64,000 nt of DNA, taken from assembly GCF_000499845.2 (NCBI RefSeq), contig NC_023750.2, forward strand, positions 35,096,554 to 35,160,553, given 5' to 3'. The notes beneath the pieces were generated by a model, which was given only the letters and a program-made list of their open reading frames with translations, had not been told where the DNA came from and made no database searches. This document shows, one piece after another, positions 56,150-64,000 of this stretch (position 1 is the first letter of the stretch; every line of letters starts with the position of its first letter). Origin of the DNA: Phaseolus vulgaris (lineage: Eukaryota; Streptophyta; Magnoliopsida; Fabales; Fabaceae). The position numbers were made by a program, and so were the translations under genes.

Positions 56150-56329
56150 GTGAAAAAATGTTTAAGAGATCTCAACTTGGATCTCACTTTTTATTCATGT
56201 CATATATTTACAAGGATTATATACTTACACAGAAGCTTAAGGAAATAGAAAAAAAGAAACCCCTAGCATACTAAGTCTCAGATAGATACAACACAAATTG
56301 CTCAGAAGATAATATAAACTATTCTAACA
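56150..56329 (-). mobile_element. copia 5' LTR (minus orientation)
   Basis: About 180 bp beginning TGTTAGAATAG on the minus strand (56329 downward), with TATA-like and AATAAAAA words, ending next to the primer-binding site. The partner LTR is missing because the element is truncated at 54085. Confidence 0.55.
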
Positions 56330-56729
56330 GATAGATTGGTCATTTAACATCAAAATAAAACTGACAACCTAGTGTTGTTAAATGAATTGAGATAAAAGTT
56401 TAACAAACAACAGAGGAGTCTCGAAAGTAATATTAACAAAACTAATAAAACACAACGGGTGTGAAGGTAGTTCACCAAACAATGAACATTGTTGACTAAC
56501 AGCACAAAGATTATGAATGTGATTAGTTTATCTTCACTTCATTCACTACAAATAATCATTTTCACTTTCAAATATTAGTTTATCATCACTTGATTACAAC
56601 AAATAATCATACTGACTTTCAAAATCATTGTGGAACATCTGAAATTTATTTAGGTTGCAAAAAATTCAAATGCAATTAAACCGAATATAAGCTTTTAGCT
56701 TTTAGAAATATGTGTTCACTGCCACTTAC

Positions 56730-56868
56730 CTTCATATCCAAGGGTATGAAGCATTCTTGACACAGCTGCAAGGCATCTGAAGTTGCTATCTAGGACCAAA
56801 ACTTTCAAACCCAGTACTGGACAATAGTATTTCTTTGAATCAATTGATTGGAACTTGTATCTGTCCAT
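56730..56868 (-). CDS. type-B-like response regulator, first coding exon
   Basis: The minus-strand frame from ATG at 56868-56866 gives 46 codons plus one base: a 19-residue lead, then LKVLVLDSNFRCLAAVSRML and HTLGYE, the start of a receiver domain (compare LRVLVVDDDPTCLRILERML of type-B regulators). The acidic pair is altered, D-D to D-S. It ends at a GTAAGT donor (56729 downward), and its phase matches the acceptor of exon 2 at 48611. The resulting intron is 8118 bp and holds three nested insertions. Immediately upstream lies a second, diverged copy of this exon's start (57121-57420). Confidence 0.75.
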
Positions 56869-57420
56869 TTTAGAGAGTATAATACAGGAAGTATATCTGA
56901 TTCAAAAAATTGTTGAGTGAGAACAAGCAAGGAGATTTTACATTTATACATATCACATTAACCAAATATATTGTCTATAAAGCATTTTTAGCTATAAGCC
57001 CTTAATTGTATAACATTAATCAAGCTGTTTTCTGCTTATCAAAAACAAAATCAAGCTGTTTTCTCCTCCAAACCACAAAAGTCTCACAACATTCTGAACC
57101 CTCCAAGCAACTCTATTGTCTAGCCCCAAAACTTTCATACCCAGTAGCGAACAATAGTATTTTGTTGAATCAACTAATTTGGAACTTGTTTGCATCCATA
57201 TTAGAGAGAGTATAATACAGGAAGTATATCTGGGTAAAAAAGTTGTTAAGTGAGAGCAAGAAAGGAGATTTTACATTTAAACATATCACAATAATCAACT
57301 ATATTATTTAAAAAGTGCTTTTAGTAAATAACCTCTTAATTGTATAACATTAATCGAGCTGTTTTCTCCTCCTAACAACAAAAAATCCCTCACAACATTC
57401 TGAACTCTCTAACCAACTTT
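56791..57420. repeat. 330-bp tandem duplication covering the regulator's start exon
   Basis: 56791-57120 and 57121 to about 57420 are homologous at an offset of about 330 bp (for example CCAAAACTTTCA at 56796 and 57126, GAGAGTATAATACAGGAAG in both). The unit covers the first half of the coding exon, the start codon and about 250 bp upstream. The second copy has substitutions and cannot provide a full exon. Confidence 0.85.
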
Positions 57421-57447
57421 AAGAGGGAGACAAAAAATAGTTGAGAT

Positions 57448-57467
57448 CCCCCCCCCCCCCCCCCCCC
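57448..57467. repeat. poly-C run, 20 bases
   Basis: An uninterrupted run of 20 C. Length could be affected by sequencing or polymerase slippage. Confidence 0.9.
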
Positions 57468-57468
57468 T

Positions 57469-58222
57469 AGCTGATGTGAACATGGAGTAATTGTCTATGC
57501 AAAAAACATGAGGCGGGAATAAAAAGTGATTCCTAGAAGACTTCCAAAAATGACACATGATGAATTGAATACACATCAGAATAAGAGGGATCCAGAGACT
57601 CTGTAAGGAAAAAACTGTAATGTTGAGCATAAATTCAAATGCATTTGATTGGTCTACCTAAATTACAACCCTTGATTTGAATTTCCGATTACATTATGAA
57701 GTAATATAATGAATTAAAAATAAGTATGATCTCCCATACTGCACATTGACTTTCAAGTTGTCATAGCACTTGAAATATTTTGAACTAAAGTATAAGCAGG
57801 CCAATCCTAAGGAAACCACAAAAAATCATACCAAAAAACTGTAAATGAAACAAAAAACAAATTTTTAATTCAATTTTGGGTCCAGTTTTGAAACCAAACG
57901 AAACTTCTACGCATATAGATAATTTTATTCATAAAATTAGCATACATTCATGCCCCTCTTTTTTTTTTTTATTAAAAGCAAGTATGTAATAACATCACCA
58001 TGCTATCTACTATCCTAACTAGGTTGACCCCAAACAATACCAATCATCACAACATATTAGATATTATTAAAAGAAAAAAATCATATACATGATTAGGGGT
58101 GTGGGAAACCAAAGCAATCAACAAAAACTAAAAAACCTATAAAAAGGTAACTGATGTGTCCCTAGAAAAATCAATACTAAGAAAAGTAGGCATAACATTC
58201 CACCATAAGTCAGCGCATCTAT

Positions 58223-58227
<5 letters not shown>
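57469..58227. other. gene-free stretch
   Basis: AT-rich, with a T11 run near 57959-57970. No gene or mobile-element signature recognised. Confidence 0.45.

Positions 58228-58298
<71 letters not shown>
58228..58298. repeat. compound microsatellite (TA)n(TG)n
   Basis: About 13 TA repeats (58228-58254) run straight into about 22 GT repeats (to 58298). It abuts the end of the LINE RNase H fragment. Confidence 0.95.
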
Positions 58299-58301
<3 letters not shown>

Positions 58302-58314
58302 CTTTCAAACCCAT

Positions 58315-59115
58315 CTCCTTAAGCAGGGTCATACAATTTAACCACCTATTCAAAAGCCTCCAAGAAACAATAGTAAAAGTAGTAAATTCCTGAACTGCAT
58401 TTGTACTATCACTATCAATAGCATTCATAAAGGCAAAAAGCTCTGCCTCAAAAGTCATCTGCCAACCAAGAGAATTACAAAAACAACCCATTATAGCAGC
58501 TCTATAATCTCAAAAAATACCACCACATGCTGCTCTCAAGAAGCCATCATTCACAACTGCTACATCTGTATTACACTTAACCCATTCACACTCCGGAGGT
58601 TCCCAATTAACTTGTATTACATGAGTTGCCTTCTTTGGATGACAATCAACTGAAAAAGCTTTGATAATACTAAATTCCTAATCAAAGAATTCATACTTCC
58701 ACTGTTATGTTACCCACTATATTAACATAAGGATAGATCATATTCTTGATTCTTCACAAGATCTACCACATTCTCAAAATTCATTAAATTACATGTATAC
58801 CAATATATGTGTAATAGCTGCAGACAACTCTAGCTTGAGCACTCCAATTATCTTGAAAAATAAATAGGATTGAATCAATGGAAGAGCAATCAATATTAAT
58901 CTAAATTAAACCACTAAGCCAATTCAAAGTTTGACTGCCAAAGAACACTGAAAAAATAGATGTTGTGATGTTTCATTCTGCTGATAACAATGACAGCAAA
59001 CAGAAACAATGTTGATCTGTCTTTTCCTTAAATTCTCATAAATATGAATCTTGGAATGAATTAATCTCCATAAGATTGCTGATTTTGATGGGGAAATAAT
59101 AGGATTCCATATAAG
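58315..59115 (-). pseudogene. LINE 3' coding end: zf-RVT and RNase H domains
   Basis: On the minus strand the zinc-binding domain comes first: SPSKSAILWRLIHSKIHIYE near 59085-59030, then CCHCYQQNETSQHLFFQC near 58985-58935. It is followed after a gap by the RNase H domain: WEPPECEWVKCNTDVAVVND near 58605, AACGGIF near 58530, AELFAFMNAIDSDS near 58450 and LNRWLNC near 58345. The order zf-RVT then RNase H is that of plant LINE ORF2 ends and of LINE-derived 'ribonuclease H' genes. Several stops (58510, about 58880, others) show decay. No endonuclease or RT lies upstream. Confidence 0.8.
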
Positions 59116-60169
59116 TTTATATATTTATGAAATTACTATATTATTTTTCTTTTTATTCTTGATCTTATTCTATAAATTGCAGACTACTATTTTTAATGTT
59201 TATACATAGTTCTATATCACTGTTAATCAAATACAAGTTTTCTTGATAGGAATCATCATCTTCTAAATCCAAGTTTGCTTCTTTATCATCTTCATTACAC
59301 TTATATTTGTAGATTTCCTTTTTGGAAATTGAAATCCAAAAATTATACTCTCCCCCAAAAAAGCCCTAATGTTATTATTCAAAGGGTTTTTTTATAGAAT
59401 CAACCCATGGTGTTCCTATCCTATCTGCTCAGACCACTACAGAAAACCACTTTACTATGGAAACCCCTATAGCATGCAGGGGTCATTCAACTCGGCTATA
59501 GCTCACTCTTTAAAATCCTATATTGGATTAATGTATAGTTTATTTTATTATTATACATTGTGTCTTACATAACAAAAAAAAATCTTCATAAAAAATGCAT
59601 AAAATAAATAAATAACATAGGATTTATTTAATTGAAACCACTTTAGACTAGATTGTGATGAATCATAATTGACTTGGATGACCGGTACAATAAAAAAATT
59701 GTGGAAGTGGAGTGAATTTTTTTTCTTCTCCAAATTTATCCAAGCCGACTTACAAATAAGACAAGGTTAACATCACCTGACACTATTTTGAAGTGATTCT
59801 CCAACCACATCATATCACTTTTTTGTCCCTCAATAGTCACAACACAACATAGATGTGACCACAACCATGACCTAAAATCTTATTAACAACAATTGTCAAA
59901 GGGAGCAGCAAAAGATTCGAGAAAATAATGTTTCACCTATATTCCATTTCATACAAATCAACTCGGATTAATTATACTATCAAGGGAACTCTTTTAATAT
60001 TGATATTTAAAACGACTAACAGGGCATTTGGTTAGCCAAACATTTCATATTCTTGTTTTGATGGTCGGTGGTGGTGGTCGCCGACGGTCAATGGCGGTGG
60101 CAATAACGGTCAATGGTGCAAGGTGGTGGTGGTGGTCAATGGAGAAAAGACAAGGAAAAGAAAAAGTTG
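59116..60169. other. gene-free stretch with a GC-rich patch
   Basis: AT-rich until about 60060, then a GGTGGTGGT-rich patch (60060-60140), which on the minus strand could be the start of a decayed copia gag belonging to the LTR at 60302-60444. No other gene seen. Confidence 0.35.
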
Positions 60170-60255
60170 CAGCAATGAAGGCTGCCAAGGAAAATAATTA
60201 CAGCAATGAAGGCTATCAAGGAAAATAATTACAGCAATGAAGGCTGCTAAAAAAA
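60170..60255. repeat. 31-bp tandem repeat, about 2.7 copies
   Basis: CAGCAATGAAGGCTGCCAAG plus GAAAATAATTA recurs at 60170, 60201 and 60232, the last copy ending in an A-run. It lies next to the primer-binding site of the short LTR. Confidence 0.8.
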
Positions 60256-60286
60256 AATTGCAGAAGCAGAGTCTCCCAGATCAGGA

Positions 60287-60298
60287 GCTCTGATACCA
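60287..60298 (-). other. primer-binding site of a minus-oriented LTR element
   Basis: The minus strand reads TGGTATCAGAGC, a perfect tRNA-Met primer site, a few bases after the LTR end at 60302. Confidence 0.8.
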
Positions 60299-60301
60299 AG
60301 T

Positions 60302-60444
60302 TGAAAGAGGTAATGAAAGCCAGAAATAATAGGTGTTTAAAGCTGTACAAATCAAATCAAATCAAATCACTAACAAATCTGTCCTAATAAATATAGAATG
60401 GAATCTGCACTTAATTATAACATAATTCTCCTGATTATGCAACA
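60302..60444 (-). mobile_element. short 143-bp LTR (copia or TRIM type)
   Basis: On the minus strand it begins TGTTGCATAATCAGGAG and ends CTCTTTCA next to the primer-binding site. Only one LTR is found; internal coding sequence is nearly absent. Size fits short-LTR copia or TRIM elements. Confidence 0.6.
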
Positions 60445-60924
60445 TGATGTTCTAAGAATAGTTTTCATTTCAATTTTTGTTTTTAGCTCACCACCCACCA
60501 CTATCAGGCATATCTAGCCTCATTTCTTACTTCAAAATGTGACTTGACACCAACTAGCCTCCAGAAAAGAGTTTATGGTCCTCTGGACAATGCCATAGTC
60601 ATAAACATTGTCACCATGGCATCAAAGCTAGTGAAGGAACCATTAAAGAATTTGGAGGGAGTGATGGTTTGTTGGGGGTTTAGTAGCAGTGATGAGGGGC
60701 TCTAATGATTGCAATTGATGGGAAGACACAAGAAAATAGACAATGAAAAATAAATCCAAATTTTGGCATGTTTTTTAAGACATTTCAAAGAAAATGTTTT
60801 CTAATCTTCAATCAAACATATTTCTCCTTCTTTGGAAATAAACACAAAAAATGCTTAAAGTAAATATTCTCTAAAGGTGTCTGAACAGCCTTCAAAAGAA
60901 AAATAAAGAAACTTGGGAACTTAC
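60445..60924. other. gene-free stretch
   Basis: AT-rich, no signature recognised. Confidence 0.4.
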
Positions 60925-61090
60925 CTCAATTACTTGCAACAAATCGCTACTAAACTCCGCTGAACTTAATGATTCTTTCTAGGTACTGAGATCTTGTGCT
61001 CAAGCAAAAGAGCAGATGCGGCGGATCTGATGAAGAAGGCTTAGGGTTTGAAGCTGTGCACTTGCATTTAATACCGAAACTTCGGTAATT
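60925..61090 (-). promoter_or_regulatory. candidate 5' UTR exon on the minus strand
   Basis: On the minus strand this reads like a plant leader: AAACCCTAAGCC, pyrimidine-rich stretches, no long frame, ending TTGAG just before a GTAAGT donor (about 60924). It lies 4 kb upstream of, and on the same strand as, the first coding exon of the response regulator and could be its non-coding first exon. This is inference from composition and the splice site alone. Confidence 0.3.
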
Positions 61091-61450
61091 TTCTAGAGTA
61101 AAGTAAATAAATGCATATTTGACTTTAACTGACAAATACAAACAAAGAAATTAATTTAGATGATACAAACAAACCAAAAGTATGAAATTTCCATTCAAAT
61201 TATGAATTCTTAGCTAAGTTTTTAATACAAATCATTAATCATATAAAGTTGTCAATTTGAAGACAATAAATAAAGCTAAAATCTATAATATAAATGATAA
61301 ATGATATAGAGAAGCACTAAGAACACTCTCTAGTACACTCTCTTTCATTGGTTGAGATTTGTTGAAAACTACAAAATCAAGCGAGAGAAACGTTAAATAA
61401 GAGGTGGGTACCACACTTTTTTGTGATTTTCAATAAATTTAATTAATGCG

Positions 61451-62175
61451 GGTGTCAAAAAGAGTGCAATAGAGAGTGTGTTCCTAGCCTTTCCCAATGA
61501 TGCATTTCGCTAGTTGGAGATCTCACATCAACTAGAGATATAGTCAAATTGTAAGATATAAGTGAGTGCAAACTCACCTTACAAATTGGTTTTGTATGGA
61601 TTGAATTAGGCCTAAATCCACTTTCTAATATTGTATCAAAGCCTATCTTGGTAGGTTTGTTAAGTCTATCTTACCACCCACTACTATAATTTGGGGACAA
61701 GACTTTGTTTCACAAGACTAAATATAGCGAAACAAATACAATGCATAAAAGAGTGACAGTGTGAAATCCTTGTTTTAAGTAAGATGCATCCAGTAATGTC
61801 CCTACAATTCCTGCTGGTGTCAAAAAGAGTGCAATAGAGAGAGCGTGTTCCTAGCCTTTCCCAATGATGCATTTCGCTAGTTGGAGATCTCACATTAACT
61901 ACAAATATAGTCAAATTGTAAGATATACGTGAGTGCAAACTTACCTTACAAATTGATTTTCTATGGTTGAATTAGGCCTAAATCCACTTTCTAATATTGT
62001 ATCAAAGCCTATCTTGGTAGGTTTGTTAAGTCTATCTTACCACCCATTACTATAATTTGGGGACAAGACTCTGCTTCACAAGACTAAATATAGTGAAACA
62101 AAATACAATGCATAAAAGAGTGACTGTGAAATCCTTGTTTTAAGTAAGATGCATTCAATAATGTTCCTACAATTT
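61451..62175. repeat. 365-bp tandem duplication, TRIM/LTR-like
   Basis: GGTGTCAAAAAGAGTGCAAT begins copies at 61451 and 61816; similarity runs to about 62175 with few differences. Each copy holds GGAGATCTCACATCAACTAG, CAAACTCACCTTACAAATTG-like phrases and TTGTATCAAAGCC, a degenerate tRNA-Met primer site. This resembles the short LTR and primer site of a common legume LTR family. Confidence 0.75.
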
Positions 62176-62194
62176 CTTTTCATTGAACAATTTT

Positions 62195-62300
62195 TTTGTT
62201 TATTGACAAAATTTAGTTTTCTTAGCACGGGGATTCGAACCCATAACTGATCCCTCCCTACTTCCACTTTTACCACCAAGTCAACCTTATATATCCTTTC
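62195..62300 (-). repeat. possible tRNA-derived (SINE-like) fragment
   Basis: GGATTCGAACCC (62230-62241) resembles a Pol III B box, with trailing pyrimidine-rich sequence. No cloverleaf can be drawn over the whole region, so I do not call a tRNA gene. Confidence 0.25.
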
Positions 62301-62320
62301 ATTGAACAATCTATATTAAA

Positions 62321-64000
62321 CTTATCATACATTTTGGTTTCTTTAATAAGAAATGGTGAAACAAAAGAAACAAAACTAAAAACAATGAAGAGATAATAAT
62401 GCAATTTGTATAATTGACATGGAATTGCACTAATGCATCCATCTAAAAGTAATATTTGAAGTTACTTATGATTCATCATATGATATGAATGTTGGCTACC
62501 AAATTCATATTGAATCATATGATCATAATCATGAATCTTAAGAATCTGTAATCATGACTACAAGCATAAATATCACCTGACACGTGTCAATACCTGCTTC
62601 CATAATTTTTTACTTGAGAGATCTTAGGGAACCCAGTGATCACCCATCAGGCTAGCCAACACCTTGATGCATCGAGTTAAGTTCATTCAGATCACTTTGT
62701 ATGGTCAAATTTCAAGAACCAGATCAAGGTCCAAATACATGGTGTAGCACTAGCATTAAATAATATCACCTAACTGAGAAACCAAATATCAAACACTTAT
62801 GTATTGACTCATCACTTCTAATCTTCACCCAAATTGTTGGCAGAGGTCTGACCATAGGTGAAACCTAAAGACTCTAACCACTTCCTCTATAGGCGAGATG
62901 CTTACGTAGAAATATGTCATGGTGGAGATGAACCCAACCTCTTCCACTGAGAATTTCCATTTATGTATGGTAAGGCCATGAAATTACAGAGTAGCATTAT
63001 CCGATGAAACTGAAGCACTCATACTAAGTTTTAGTTATTTTAAAACCATTGTCATGATAGGTAGAAAAATAGGTTGAATGATTTGTTGACAGGGTGCAAA
63101 TTCTCTTTGACCTGCTGGATTAGTTATCTACAGTTTGATCCTTATCATCATTCATAGATACCAATAAAAGTTAGTGGTGGATTAAACTTTATCACACTTC
63201 AATCCCACTATTTAATTGGCCCTTGCCCAATATTATGGCTTAAGTTTTTCAATGAACAATCTTCTGATGATTAAAAGTTTTCGGTCAACAACAACATGAA
63301 ATTTAAAGATCAATCTCTCATTTTATGACAGAGCTATCATTACTTGTAGAAAACACTAAACTCTACAATTTTGTAAAAGTAATGCCAATGCCAGTAACTC
63401 AGTTGACCGTGACATGATTGGTTGGAAAATTAAAAACAACCTAGCAACCATGTAAAGTTTCAATATCAAAACTAATTTTTTTGGTACAGATCGTATCAGA
63501 ACTAACAGTAAAACCAATAATTTGACAACTTTATTTTATCATCACTGTACGCTCTTACGCCGTACAAATTCTTCTAAATGTAATTCCCTGGTTCTGGCTA
63601 TATAAAAGACATACAGTATAATCTGGATATTAGTTTTAGATGGACAAGATCAAGAACTTGAAGACTAAGAATAACTGCTATATCAAAAAGAGAAAACTAT
63701 ATTCAAACTTGACTAAAAAAATAAAGAGAGAAACTGGTAAAATAATTGGATCTTGCCTCTGAAACTCCATCTAGAGCAGGGTGATGAAACCTGGTATTTG
63801 ATTACATGCATTCACTAGCCTAAGATCTAGTATAACATAATTATAAAAAAAATTACTGTCACTTGTTAATGTTTCTCCTAAACTCCTAATGGTACTAGGA
63901 GATCCAAAGCACAACATGAGTTAGATAAAAGGAAACACTTCACACGTTTTGAAAGGTTAGAGCTTGAGACTTTCCTTGTTTTTCATATCCTTTTGAGGCC
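62321..64000. other. gene-free stretch to the window end
   Basis: AT-rich sequence with no coding similarity, RNA gene or element end recognised on either strand. Confidence 0.45.

Noticed and set aside
58222..58491. Protein with alternating Thr-His and Ile-Tyr tail
   Set aside because: The tail is the translated microsatellite; only the upstream RNase H part is real similarity.
62225..62245. tRNA gene suggested by GGATTCGAACCC
   Set aside because: Only a B-box-like word is present; no A box at the right distance and no cloverleaf.

Overview
The window looks like nuclear DNA of a flowering plant, most likely a legume of the bean/soybean group. It is AT-rich, its two protein-coding loci contain GT-AG introns, and most of the rest is layered, broken retrotransposons. 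Sirevirus-type Ty1/copia elements of about 1.07 kb LTRs with an envelope-like reading frame dominate the left half. The species assignment is inference from gene and element families recalled by eye; nothing was searched.

Layout. 1-4.6 kb: AT-rich DNA, a possible LINE tail, a decayed copia RT-RNase H piece, and a broken fragment of the molybdenum-cofactor gene CNX1. 4.6-14.2 kb: a rearranged Sirevirus block in which a minus-strand copy (LTR, envelope-like ORF, gag end) meets a plus-strand copy (gag, pol, 3' LTR) head to head. 14.9-16.1 kb: LTR-like DNA of a probable Ty3/gypsy element. 16.1-24.9 kb: one L1-type LINE interrupted twice, by a gypsy-like solo LTR (TSD TAGAA) and by a deleted Sirevirus (TSD GCATT); in both cases the LINE reading frame resumes across the insertion. 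25.7-26.5 kb: a CACTA transposase fragment. 27.7-37.3 kb: a Tat-lineage Ty3/gypsy element on the minus strand, with a long oppositely oriented ORF that has its own TATA box and is separated from pol by two tandem-repeat arrays. 37.4-40.3 kb: a second copia element, cut by a Sirevirus LTR fragment.

The right half holds the two host loci, transcribed toward each other. The first is a nine-exon fructosamine/ribulosamine-3-kinase gene (41264-44791, plus), intact by every test I could apply by hand. The second is a type-B-like response regulator (minus, first coding exon 56730-56868, later exons 46398-48611). Its receiver domain lacks the phosphorylatable aspartate, and its DNA-binding exon looks damaged. 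Its first coding intron is 8.1 kb and carries a gypsy chromovirus-like element, a copia element and a further 728-bp insertion. From 57 to 64 kb there are a duplicated copy of the regulator's first exon, microsatellites, a minus-strand LINE end, a short LTR with primer-binding site, a possible 5' UTR exon and a 365-bp tandem duplication.

The transposon genes do not form a working system together: nearly every one has stops, frameshifts or mutated catalytic residues. The feature that best deserves a closer look is the convergent ORF plus hairpin-repeat arrangement of the Tat element (28.3-37.3 kb), followed by the pseudo-receiver regulator.
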